From UBA11872 sp965198285 (lineage in GTDB: Bacteria > Chloroflexota > UBA11872): DNA of 64,000 nucleotides. Below the pieces are notes generated by a model. It was not told where the DNA came from. It saw nothing but the letters and a program-made list of their open reading frames with translations, and searched no databases. Below, one piece after another: positions 42,443 through 50,319 of this stretch. A program made the translations under genes and the position numbers. The DNA lies in the NCBI GenBank assembly GCA_965198285.1, contig OZ240251.1:2728001-2792000 (forward strand), given 5' to 3'. How positions within the stretch are numbered: the stretch's first letter is position 1; each line of letters opens with the position of its first letter.

Positions 42443-42961
42443 TTAGCAGGTGGGTTGGTATTCGGTGGGTTTGAAGATTCCGGCGGTGAGTTGGAGGTGG
42501 CGGATGTAGCAGATGATTTGGTCGACTTGGGTTTCAGAGAGGCCGGGGACGGGGAGCATGTTGCCGAAGGTCCAGTGGTGCTGGCGGACGCCGCGGAGGA
42601 CGGCGAGGTGGAAGGCGGGGTCGGCGTGGTGGCCGGGGTGGTAGACGCGGTCGATGAGGGTGGGGCCCTGGTCGGTGCCAGCGGCGGCGGGGCCGTGGCA
42701 TTGGGCGCAGTTGGCGTTGAAGAGGGTTTCGCCTTGCCTGGCTGTCTCCGACTGTTCTACTGGACCACTAGCGACGGCCTGGGGTGCTGGTTCGTGGGCG
42801 GATTGGGATGTGGGGGTTTCGCCGCAGGCGGTGAGGGCGAGCAATGCGGCGATAACAAGAAGGAGGGACGCCACGGCGGTGGGGTGGCGTCCCTCCCAAG
42901 ATGCCCTGGCCGGGGGAGCGCAGGGCGCCTTCCGGGGCGTCGGAAGGCTACTAGATGTCAT
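42443..42961 (-). CDS. Lipoprotein cytochrome c
   Basis: A 172-residue protein from ATG 42961. A hydrophobic segment ends in a lipobox (LLALTACGE), so it should be lipid-anchored outside the cytoplasm. A class I cytochrome c domain follows: CAQCHG is the haem-binding motif, and Met in FGNMLPVPGLSE is the likely sixth ligand. It starts 5 bp after the stop of the Gfo/Idh gene on the same strand, so the two are probably cotranscribed. It could take electrons from a dehydrogenase or the quinone pool. Confidence 0.88.
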   Translation of the reverse strand: MTSSSLPTPRKAPCAPPARASWEGRHPTAVASLLLVIAALLALTACGETPTSQSAHEPAPQAVASGPVEQSETARQGETLFNANCAQCHGPAAAGTDQGPTLIDRVYHPGHHADPAFHLAVLRGVRQHHWTFGNMLPVPGLSETQVDQIICYIRHLQLTAGIFKPTEYQPTC

Positions 42962-42966
42962 TTGGC

Positions 42967-44031
42967 TTACATGTCGACGATGGGCATGGCGACGCGGACG
43001 TTGCCGCCGGCGGAGGAATGGAGAGCGCCGAGCAGGACTTCCATGACCTGACGGGCTTCGGTGGTTCCGCAGGTGGGGGTTCCGCCGTTGCGGATGAGGT
43101 CGAGGAGCTCGACGACGGCGCCGGCGATGTGGCCCTGGGTGTACTGGGTGTGGGGGATGTCGGCGGTGACGAGCTGGCGAGCGTCGCCCTCGGTGGTGAT
43201 GGTGGCGCGCTCCTGGGTGACGCGCAGGATGCCCTTGGAGCCGAAGACGTCGACGTCGAAGACGCCGGGCATGGGCTTGCACATGTTCCAGAAGGCTCGG
43301 ACGTCGTTGTCGTACTCGATGAGGATGCTGACGGCGGGATCGGTGTCGGGGTCGTGGCCGCCGTCGCTGGCGTAGCGGGGCCCGTAGTCCTCGAAGCCGA
43401 TCTCATTCACCGCGTAGACGGCGGTGGGGTTGCCCTGGGCGAACCAGTTGATGGTGTCGCACATGTGGGTGCCGTTGCGGAAGAGCATGGCGCGGGGGCC
43501 GCCCTCGTTGGCGACGACGCGCAGGACGTCGCCGATGGCGCCGTCTTCAATGAGCTGGGCGGCCTGGACCCAGGGGAACATCCAGCGGCGGGAGTGGTCG
43601 ACGAGGAAGGGGATGCCGGCTTTGTCGACGGCCGCGATGATGCGGTCGGCATCGGACAGGGAGGAGGCGATGGGCTTCTCGCAGAGGATGCCCTTGACGC
43701 CGGCCTCGGCGCCGTCGATGCAGATCTGGGCGTGGACGTTGTCGCCGGTGACGACGCTGATGATGTCAAGGTTTTCCTTTTCGAGCATCTCGACGTGGCT
43801 GGTGTAGGTGTTGACTTCGGGGAGAGTTTCGTTCCAGTCGGCATTGAAGTTGGCGATGGCCTCTTCGCTGATGTCGCAGACGGACACAACCTCGGTGTCG
43901 GCCACATGGTGGTAGGCCGAGACGTGGGAGTGGGGCATGGCGGTGCCCCATCCGGCGGCCGCACCAAGCGCGGCCGGCCGCTCGCCGATTCCCGATAGCC
44001 CCACAACGCCGGCGCGCATCTGATCGCTCAT
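42967..44031 (-). CDS. Gfo/Idh/MocA-family oxidoreductase
   Basis: A 354-residue protein from ATG 44031, with GGAGG six bases upstream. Rossmann fold opening AGVVGLSGIGERPAALG, the EKP motif in GILCEKPIASSLSDADR, and HSRRW in the substrate domain. Family members oxidise or reduce sugars and inositols with NAD(P). The motif pattern GLSGIGERPA...MPHSHVSAYHH is shared with the gene at 45244 (GLRGIGAGAA...PHSHASAHS), so the two are paralogues flanking the peroxiredoxin gene. Confidence 0.9.
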   Translation of the reverse strand: MSDQMRAGVVGLSGIGERPAALGAAAGWGTAMPHSHVSAYHHVADTEVVSVCDISEEAIANFNADWNETLPEVNTYTSHVEMLEKENLDIISVVTGDNVHAQICIDGAEAGVKGILCEKPIASSLSDADRIIAAVDKAGIPFLVDHSRRWMFPWVQAAQLIEDGAIGDVLRVVANEGGPRAMLFRNGTHMCDTINWFAQGNPTAVYAVNEIGFEDYGPRYASDGGHDPDTDPAVSILIEYDNDVRAFWNMCKPMPGVFDVDVFGSKGILRVTQERATITTEGDARQLVTADIPHTQYTQGHIAGAVVELLDLIRNGGTPTCGTTEARQVMEVLLGALHSSAGGNVRVAMPIVDM

Positions 44032-44101
44032 GACTGCCTCCGTGGCAACCCGCACGCCGGACCGAGCCGGCGCCTGGAAGTGAATTGTACGGCGCGGTGG
44101 G

Positions 44102-45106
44102 CTAGAGGGCCTTGAGCGCCTTGACGATGTTGCCGGCGGTTACGAGGTCGTGGATGCCGGAGTAGACCTGCTTCCAGCGGACCAGACCGTTGGTGTCGAT
44201 CACGAAGGCGGATCCGGTGGCCAAGTTGTCGCCGTAGAGGTTCCAGACTTCGTAGGCCTTGGGAACTTCGGTCGACAGGTCATAGAGGACGGTGAAGGGG
44301 ACGCCGAGGCTCTCGATGGCCCACTTGGCGCCTTCCAGGTTGTCGGTGCTGACGGCTACGACTTCGGCGTTCTGCGCGGCGATCTGCTGGTAGTTGTTTT
44401 GCAACTCCACGAGTTGCGTGCGACAGGTCCCTCACCAGAAGGCGCGGTAGAAGACGAGGACGACGTTCTTGTTGCCCTGGAAGCCGGCCAGGCTGACCTC
44501 GCCGCCCACGGCGCTGGGGAGGGTGAAGAGCGGGGCCATGGGGCCGGCGGCGACCTGGGGTGCGGGCGCCTGGGTGGCGGCGGGCGGGGCTTCGGTTGCC
44601 ACGGGCGTGGGTGCGGCGGTTGGCTGCGGGGCCGCGGTTGCGGGCGCGGCGGCTGGTTGGGGCGCCGCGGTGGTGGGCGCGGGCGTTGGAGGGGGCGGCG
44701 GAGCGGCGGTGGCCGGGGCCTGGGTGGCGGGCGGCTGGGTGGCGGGCGCCTGGGTAGCCGGAGCTTGCGTGGCCGCGGGCGCCTGAGTGGCAGCCGGCGC
44801 CTGAGTGGCAGCGGGCGGCTGCGTGGCAGCCGGCGGTGGCGCGGCCGGGGGCTGCGTTGCGGGAGGCGGGGGTTGGGCGGGAGCGGCGGCCACGACGGTG
44901 GCGGCAGGAGCGGCGGTCTGTGGCGGGGCGGCCGGCGGAGCGGCGGGCGAGGGTGCAGCGGCCGGCGCAGCAGCGGTGGCGGCGACGGCTGGTGGAGATG
45001 GGGCTGGTTCGGGGTCCTCGCCGCAGGCTGCCAGCGAGACGGCCAAGGCACTCGCGATGGCCGCAACTGCAAGCAACCTGAGGTGGCCGCGTACCCGTCT
45101 CAGCAT
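44102..45106 (-). CDS. Lipoprotein peroxiredoxin with in-frame UGA (probable selenoprotein)
   Basis: Read through the TGA at 44432-44434, this is one 334-residue protein from ATG 45106, which has GGAAGG five bases upstream. A lipobox ends at Cys28 (AVSLAACGED). Residues 35-185 are an Ala/Pro/Thr-rich linker with repeated ATQAPA. The thioredoxin-fold domain then reads VVLVFYRAFW-U-GTCRTQLVELQ. In AhpC/TSA proteins the UGA position is the peroxidatic Cys of the W-C-x-x-C-R-x-Q-L motif. The downstream part (VVAVSTDNLEGAKWAIESLG, then GSAFVIDTNGLVRW) is intact and in frame. A hairpin lies directly after the UGA. Selenocysteine insertion is the simplest reading; a nonsense mutation is less likely. 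No sel genes are in the window. Confidence 0.82.
44401..44417 (-). promoter_or_regulatory. SECIS-like hairpin
   Basis: On the minus strand GCAACTC-GTG-GAGTTGC forms a perfect 7-bp stem. Its loop begins with G and lies 21 nt after the UGA codon, inside the 16-37 nt window known for bacterial SECIS elements. Confidence 0.65.
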
Positions 45107-45198
45107 CTTCGCCTTCCGAATGGAGTTCACCAAGCTTGGCGAGACGAGCGAGGGTGGGCCCGAAAGGGGATGCCGAACCGCTGTCTCGACCTATAGCC

Positions 45199-45204
45199 TA
45201 AGGT
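45199..45204 (+). promoter_or_regulatory. Candidate -10 element TAAGGT
   Basis: TAAGGT lies 39 nt upstream of the Gfo/Idh ATG 45244, within the divergent gap with the peroxiredoxin gene. The related TATAGC just before is an alternative. Confidence 0.25.
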
Positions 45205-45243
45205 TAGCGCGTGGCGGCGAGCAGTGTGCGAGGACGGTAGGAC

Positions 45244-46275
45244 ATGGAGCGCAAGGATAGGTATCGGTCGGCCGTGGTTGGGTTGCGCGGGATTGGCGCC
45301 GGGGCGGCGAAGGAGACGTTCAGCGGCAACCGCCGGGCGGCGCCACACTCGCACGCCTCGGCTCACAGCGCGCATGAGCGCGTCGATCTGGTAGCGGCGT
45401 GCGACCTGGACGGGGCGTTGCTGGACACGTTTCGCGAGACGTGGGGCGAAGGGCCGGCGCTGTATGACGACCTGGACACGATGCTGGCGGGCGAGGACAT
45501 CGACATCCTGAGCATTGCGACTTCCGACCACACGCACGCCGAACTGGGGATCAATGCCATTGAGGCGGGCGTGCCGATGGTCTTTTGTGAGAAGCCCATG
45601 ACGACATCGCTGGCGGATGCCGATGCGTTGGTGGGAGCGGTGGAAGATGCGGGCACGGCGTTCAGCGTGGATCACACGCGACGCTGGGATCCGTTTTATC
45701 GCCAGGCGTACGACTTCATTCAGTCCGGGCGGATCGGACGGGTGGTGCGGGTGGTGGGGACGTGGGGCGGACCGCGGGCGCTGGAGTACCGCAACGGCTC
45801 GCACACGGTGGACACGGTGAACATGTACGCGGGCGGGGCGCCGAGCTGGGTGGTGGGCGGCGTGCATGAAGCGGGGCCTGACGGGGCCGAACCCGCGCCC
45901 AGCGCGCTGGTGCAGTACGACAACGGCGTGCTGGCGTTCATCAACCAGTCAAAGGCCATGCCGAAGTTCACCGAATGGCAGGTGTTCTGCGAGCAGGGGC
46001 GGGTACGGATTGGCGGGGTGCACTCGACGGTGGAGTACGCGGCCACGACGCCGAGCGGTCAGAAGGAGTGGCTGGAGCGGCAGTTGCCCACGCAGAAGGT
46101 GTACCGCTCGGCCATGTTGTCGAGCATCGACAACTTGATTCAGCGGCACGAGGGCGGGCCAGAGACGTTTGCGAACGTGCGTGCGGGGTTGATGTCGGTC
46201 GAGGTGATCGAGGCGATGCGCCGGTCGCACGCGGCGGGGCAGGCCAAGATCGAGTTTCCGTTGGAGCGGGGGTAG
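45244..46275 (+). CDS. Gfo/Idh/MocA-family oxidoreductase
   Basis: A 343-residue protein starting MERKDRYRSAVVGLRGIGAG. The NAD-binding domain is normal, with MVFCEKPMTTSLADAD as the EKP motif and VDHTRRWDPFYRQA in the substrate domain. Closest in this window is the protein at 42967-44031, with which it shares the GxxGIG start and the PHSHxSA block. It is divergently transcribed from the peroxiredoxin gene. The sugar or polyol substrate is not evident. Confidence 0.9.
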   Translation: MERKDRYRSAVVGLRGIGAGAAKETFSGNRRAAPHSHASAHSAHERVDLVAACDLDGALLDTFRETWGEGPALYDDLDTMLAGEDIDILSIATSDHTHAELGINAIEAGVPMVFCEKPMTTSLADADALVGAVEDAGTAFSVDHTRRWDPFYRQAYDFIQSGRIGRVVRVVGTWGGPRALEYRNGSHTVDTVNMYAGGAPSWVVGGVHEAGPDGAEPAPSALVQYDNGVLAFINQSKAMPKFTEWQVFCEQGRVRIGGVHSTVEYAATTPSGQKEWLERQLPTQKVYRSAMLSSIDNLIQRHEGGPETFANVRAGLMSVEVIEAMRRSHAAGQAKIEFPLERG

Positions 46276-46384
46276 GCACACTTCGACGGCCTGAGGGCGC
46301 ACGGCACCGCTGAGGGCGGGTGTGTGAGACTCAGGTGGAGACGTACCGTCGGTCCGGCACCGGCGGGACTGGTGAGGACTAGCC

Positions 46385-46864
46385 ATGGCTGAGAGCGACC
46401 CCGCTTCCGACGCATTGTGTGACGTGGTCTACGGTCTGTCCGTGGTCGGCACGATCTCAGCCGACGGCGAGCCGAACGGGATGACGGCGAACTGGATGTC
46501 GCAGGTTTCGTTCGATCCGCGGATCTTCGCGGTGGCGATCCAGGACACGGCGCACACCCGCAAGAACATTGATGAGACGGGCGTGTTCAGCATCTCGGTC
46601 CTGCCTGAAGGCTCGAAGGACCTGTCGCTGAAGTTCACGGCCAAGTCGACCAGCGGCGAGGGGCGCCTGGAGGGCGAGCCGGTGACCATGCACAGCACGG
46701 GAACACCGGTGCTGGACGCGGCCGCGGCGTGGTTCGAGTGCCGGGTCGTTTCGACGCACCAGCCTGGCGACCACGTGGTGTATTTCGGCGAGGTGATCGG
46801 CGGCGGCATGGGCGAGGGCACGGCCACGACGCTGCGCGACACGGGGATGGGCTACGCGGGGTAG
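46385..46864 (+). CDS. Flavin reductase-like FMN-binding protein
   Basis: A 159-residue split-barrel flavoprotein. The N-terminal part VVYGLSVVGTISADGEPNGMTANWMSQVSF is the flavin-reductase-like domain core (only its pattern is quoted in part). FECRVVSTHQPGDHVVYFGEVIGG forms the later strands, and the C-terminus LRDTGMGYAG resembles the family's final Y-x-G. Relatives reduce FMN with NAD(P)H for oxygenases or bind FMN or haem in other roles. It has no flanking oxygenase gene. Confidence 0.87.
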   Translation: MAESDPASDALCDVVYGLSVVGTISADGEPNGMTANWMSQVSFDPRIFAVAIQDTAHTRKNIDETGVFSISVLPEGSKDLSLKFTAKSTSGEGRLEGEPVTMHSTGTPVLDAAAAWFECRVVSTHQPGDHVVYFGEVIGGGMGEGTATTLRDTGMGYAG

Positions 46865-46934
46865 CCCGGGTGCGGCGCGGAATCGGGACGCGCTAGGGTT
46901 GCGAAGTCGCCCGGCTCGCGCAGAGGCTAGACAC

Positions 46935-47120
46935 ATGCGCCCACGGGCTGGATCAGGTTGGCGTCCACTTCAGCACGCGAAGCTGCTCGCGATTGCGCTC
47001 CTGTTGGCCGTGGGGATGGCGCTGGGCGCCTGCGGCGGCGATGACGAACCGAAGCGCCAGGACTATGACTCGATCATCGCGCCTGAACGCTGCGGCGGCT
47101 CTGGTGGCGGCCCCTGCTAG
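46935..47120 (+). CDS. Small lipoprotein (61 aa)
   Basis: From ATG 46935: an Arg-rich lead, a hydrophobic helix LLAIALLLAVGMALGAC with a good lipobox (LGAC), then a short acidic and Gly/Cys tail ending GGSGGGPC. TAGGGT at 46894-46899 could be the -10 element. Function is unknown. A similar short lipoprotein, apparently frameshifted, lies at 49249. Confidence 0.6.
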   Translation: MRPRAGSGWRPLQHAKLLAIALLLAVGMALGACGGDDEPKRQDYDSIIAPERCGGSGGGPC

Positions 47121-47180
47121 ACGAGGGGATCCGCGGCCCTTCCTGATCCAACGGGGCGAGGGCGTTGTGGGCGACTGCGG

Positions 47181-47663
47181 TCAGCCGGCGGTCCAGGCGG
47201 TGACGCCGGGCCACCAGACCGGGCGAATGATCATCATGGCGAAGGCGAAGAGGACCAGCACCGCGAGAACGGTCCAGCCGGCCATCCAGCGCCGCCAGCC
47301 GGCGGTCCATTGACGACCGGCGCGGAAGTGGGCCTCGGCCGGCAACATGACGCCTAGCCAGATTGCGGCTGCCAGGCCCATGGCGACGGTGCTGGTGACG
47401 AGGAACGTCGGGCTCATCCGGTAGGAGTTGGTGAGCGCCAGTCCAAGTCCGCTGGCCAGAAGCAGTGCGAGCGACGGGGCGGTTACCCAGCGGTTGAGCG
47501 CGCGCAGCACCGGCTCGGTCGGGAGGCCGTCGGTCCAGCCGCCGGCAAGGGCCATGCGACGTCCCTGGACTACGACGACCAAGGCAACAGTAAACGCGCC
47601 AAGGGCGGCCATGCCACTGAACTCATGGACGACGAGCAGAAAGTTCCAGAGCTGAAGCGTCAC
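47181..47663 (-). CDS. Four-helix integral membrane protein
   Basis: A 160-residue protein with four membrane segments (NFLLVVHEFSGMAALGAF; PSLALLLASGLGLAL; STVAMGLAAAIWLGVML; GWTVLAVLVLFAFAMMI). His in VVHEFSG and the overall layout resemble DUF2269-type membrane proteins, some of which bind haem. No enzymatic motif is seen. It is followed on the same strand, upstream, by two paralogous lipoprotein genes. Confidence 0.7.
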   Translation of the reverse strand: MTLQLWNFLLVVHEFSGMAALGAFTVALVVVVQGRRMALAGGWTDGLPTEPVLRALNRWVTAPSLALLLASGLGLALTNSYRMSPTFLVTSTVAMGLAAAIWLGVMLPAEAHFRAGRQWTAGWRRWMAGWTVLAVLVLFAFAMMIIRPVWWPGVTAWTAG

Positions 47664-47690
47664 CGCGAACGCGTCACGATCACCTGAGGA

Positions 47691-48275
47691 TCAGACGCGC
47701 CATCGCTCACGGATTTCCGTCGGCACGATGATGCCGAAGCGGATTTCGGTGTCAGCCGTCGGCTTGTAGCTCACGGTGACGGCGCGGGTGCCTTCGGGAA
47801 CTTCCCAGCTGCGCCAGCCGCGTTCCTCGGCGCCGGGCACAGGTCCAGCATTGGCCAGCCTCGCCGCCGGGGCGGCCTGCCGCGCGATGCCATGTCCGCC
47901 GCCAGCGATTTCAAGCGTCATGACCTCGGGGCCCAACTCGATTGCTCCGCTGCCGCTGTTGGTGACCACGAAGTACGCCGAGACGAACATGAAGCCCGGC
48001 TCGGCGTTGTCGAAGTTGCCGAAGGAGCGGGTCGCGCCGACCTCGGTGAGCGTGATGTTGGCGCCACCACGGTCGACGGTCCCGCCAACGTGCGCGTCAA
48101 CGGGTCCAGGCGGGTCGACAGCGACCGGCGCGTCGTCTCCCGATTCGCCGCAGGCGGCCAACACCGCGGCAAGCAGGAAGCCAAGCACTATGCCGAGCAC
48201 GGCGCGGCGACAGATCAGGAATCGGGTCAGGCGATGCAACCTCGGGAGTGAGAACGCCCGCCGTCTCAGATTCAA
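47691..48275 (-). CDS. DUF4352-like lipoprotein, paralogue 1
   Basis: A lipoprotein of about 194 residues with lipobox AAVLAACGES. The mature part is an Ig-like beta domain: ITLTEVGATRSFGNFDNAEP, then VSAYFVVTNSGSGAIELGP, and a C-terminal RSWEVPEGTRAVTVSYKP. This is the pattern of DUF4352 or telomeric-repeat-binding-like extracellular domains, often stress linked. The start codon is unclear: TTG 48275, TTG 48239 or GTG 48365 are all in frame. About half the mature residues match the next gene. Confidence 0.7.
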   Translation of the reverse strand: MNLRRRAFSLPRLHRLTRFLICRRAVLGIVLGFLLAAVLAACGESGDDAPVAVDPPGPVDAHVGGTVDRGGANITLTEVGATRSFGNFDNAEPGFMFVSAYFVVTNSGSGAIELGPEVMTLEIAGGGHGIARQAAPAARLANAGPVPGAEERGWRSWEVPEGTRAVTVSYKPTADTEIRFGIIVPTEIRERWRV

Positions 48276-48395
48276 CGTCAGCTTATCGTATGAGTCGCGC
48301 GAGTCGGATCGGCTCCCAGACCCCGGTCGACGCCAGGCCCTGGACGTTTTCGGGTACAAGTGCACGGTGGAGGGCTATCGCGCCGAAAACGCGAA

Positions 48396-48968
48396 TCAGC
48401 GTCCGACGTGTCGAAGGTCGCCGTAGACGTTCCAGCGGTCGCGGACTTCATCCGAGAGGGAGAATCCGAAGCGAATCTCGACGTTCGGCGTTGGCCGGTA
48501 GCTCAGGGTTGCGGCGCGCGTGCCCTCGGGCACTTCCCAGCTGCGCCACCCGGCCAGGTCCTGGCCGGGTGGGGGGCCGGTGTCACGGAGGCGGCTGCCG
48601 GGGGTGACGAGCCACGGTTTGCCGACGCTGCCGTCGGGCAGTTCAAGCACCAAGTCGTCGGGTCCCTGGGCAGGCACGCCGGTCCCGGAGTTGCTGATCG
48701 AGAGCCTGGCCGCGATGAAGACCTTGCCGTCGTCGGCGAGTTCGCGACGATCGAACGAACGCGTAGCTCCGACCTCGAAGAGCGTGATGCTCACGCCCTC
48801 ACCTTTGACGGTTTCGCCAGGTCCGGCGTCGACAGGTCCAGGGGGCGTGACCTGGACCTCCGGGGCGGACGCGCCGCAGGCGGCTAGCGCGGCGGCGAGA
48901 ACGATGCCGAGCAGCACACAGACCCGGCGTCGCCACGGAGAAGACTCTCGGACAACTGCGGTGAGCAC
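48396..48968 (-). CDS. DUF4352-like lipoprotein, paralogue 2
   Basis: About 190 residues from GTG 48968, with GGGA upstream; the frame continues to 49115. The lipobox is AAALAACGAS. The mature domain repeats the blocks of paralogue 1: ITLFEVGATRSFDRRELADD, LSISNSGTGVPAQGP and RSWEVPEGTRAATLSYRP. A tandem duplication is clear. Function is unknown; a surface location is expected. Confidence 0.72.
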   Translation of the reverse strand: MLTAVVRESSPWRRRVCVLLGIVLAAALAACGASAPEVQVTPPGPVDAGPGETVKGEGVSITLFEVGATRSFDRRELADDGKVFIAARLSISNSGTGVPAQGPDDLVLELPDGSVGKPWLVTPGSRLRDTGPPPGQDLAGWRSWEVPEGTRAATLSYRPTPNVEIRFGFSLSDEVRDRWNVYGDLRHVGR

Positions 48969-49248
48969 GAAACGTCCCGTCGTTCGGGTTCCTGGGGCAG
49001 GCCATCTTAACCCGCGACCCGCGGGCACTGTCAGATCAGGCAGGCGCGAAGCGCTGGCGACGGGCTGTTCGACACCGCGGCCAGCGCATGGGCAGCGGCC
49101 CCGCACCTTCACCACTTGCCATGGGTCCGCTTGGGTCCGAAGCGGCGGCGTTTGACCGTGGTCTCGGTTGGCCGCATCATGAGCGAGATACAGTGGGTGC
49201 CGTGCATGAGCGGCTGCCCTCGGACGTTTCCGCTCGGGGAGGCGCCGG

Positions 49249-49495
49249 ATGTTTTCGAGGTCGATTCGCCGCGCTGGTCGCGCGGGGAAAGTCGCGGGTG
49301 TCGGGCTGTTGCTGGCGCTCGTCTTTACGCTGTCGGCGTGCGGCGACGATAAGCCGAAGAAGTAGCGGCGAGTTCAAGCTGAATCCAGGCGACTTCTACT
49401 GCACGGGGTACAAGGAAGGCAGCGTCGGCGACGCCAACTTGCTGCCGGGCGACCACTACTGGGAAGGTACGACGGCCCAAGACTGCGAGAAGTAG
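49249..49495 (+). pseudogene. Small lipoprotein gene with +1 frameshift
   Basis: ATG 49249 follows GGGGAGG. The first frame encodes MFSRSIRRAGRAGKVAGVGL, a lipobox FTLSACGDD, and stops at TAG 49363 after KPKK. Skipping one T puts SGEFKLNPGDFYCTGYKEGS in frame to a stop at 49495, ending TTAQDCEK. The second part has two Cys and looks like a natural secreted domain. Together they would make a lipoprotein of about 81 residues. Sequence error, mutation or recoding are all possible; the 38-residue lipoprotein alone could also be made. Confidence 0.55.
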
Positions 49496-49577
49496 AGGGC
49501 GGACAAGCGTCGCTTTTGGCGCGAAACCTCGTTTGCGGTTGGGCGTACTGTAAAACCGGTTCGCTGGATCGGATTAA

Positions 49578-50261
49578 TTGACCGTGTCGCGTGGCTATCC
49601 GCGTGAGGTCGCCGAGGATGTATTTGCCCTTGGTCGCTGGTGGGGCGCGCTGGCGTACCTGGCGGTGGGTACGGAGACGCTGCTGATCGATTCCGGCGTG
49701 AGCCGACTGGCCGGGACGATCCTCAAGGCCGTGCGGGCAACCGGGGTTAGCCCGGATTCCATCGACCGGATCGTGCTGACGCATTACGACTACGACCACT
49801 CGGGCAGCGCGGCCCAACTAGCACGAGAGTTGAACGCGCCGGTGGCGATTCACGCGGCGGACGTGGCTCTGCTGGCGAATCCCGCGGCCAGTCCGGGTCT
49901 ACGCCGCCTGCTGTACCACCAGCCGGTGCCTCGGGTTCTGCGGTGGGAGGCGCCTGCGATCGGAGTGACCCTGGAGGAAGGGGACACGGTGGGGGACTGG
50001 CACGTGATGCACACGCCGGGTCACACGCCGGGCAGCATGAGCCTGATCCGCGACGACGTGGGGCTTGTGGGTGACGCGCTGGTGTTCAGCCGCGGCCGCC
50101 TGATCCCGAATGTACGGCACCTGGCAATCGACCTCGCGGCCCAGGAAGCGTCAACGAAGCGGCTGGCCAGCGCGGGGCTGCGGACGGTGCTGCCGGGACA
50201 TTACGCGCCGTGCACGAATCCCGAGGCGGTGGATCGGCTGCGGCGTCGGCTGGGCGCCTAA
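49578..50261 (+). CDS. Metallo-beta-lactamase-fold hydrolase
   Basis: About 227 residues from TTG 49578 or GTG 49584. The metal motif reads LTHYDYDHSGSA, so the second His of the usual H-x-H-x-D-H is Asp here, a variant seen in some MBL subfamilies. Later ligands are in MHTPGHTPGSMSL, GLVGDALVF and VLPGHYAP. It should bind two metals and hydrolyse an ester, lactone or thioester, but the substrate is unknown. It has no operon partner. Confidence 0.87.
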   Translation: MTVSRGYPREVAEDVFALGRWWGALAYLAVGTETLLIDSGVSRLAGTILKAVRATGVSPDSIDRIVLTHYDYDHSGSAAQLARELNAPVAIHAADVALLANPAASPGLRRLLYHQPVPRVLRWEAPAIGVTLEEGDTVGDWHVMHTPGHTPGSMSLIRDDVGLVGDALVFSRGRLIPNVRHLAIDLAAQEASTKRLASAGLRTVLPGHYAPCTNPEAVDRLRRRLGA

Positions 50262-50319
50262 AGCACCGAGCGCGCCTGGCACGGGCGCCCTGTCGCGAGC
50301 CGTAGCGGTCGATTCGCGC

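Noticed and set aside
44102..45133. Peroxiredoxin as two separate genes or a pseudogene
   Set aside because: The only interruption is a TGA at the catalytic Cys codon, with a suitable hairpin after it, and both parts are well conserved in the same frame.
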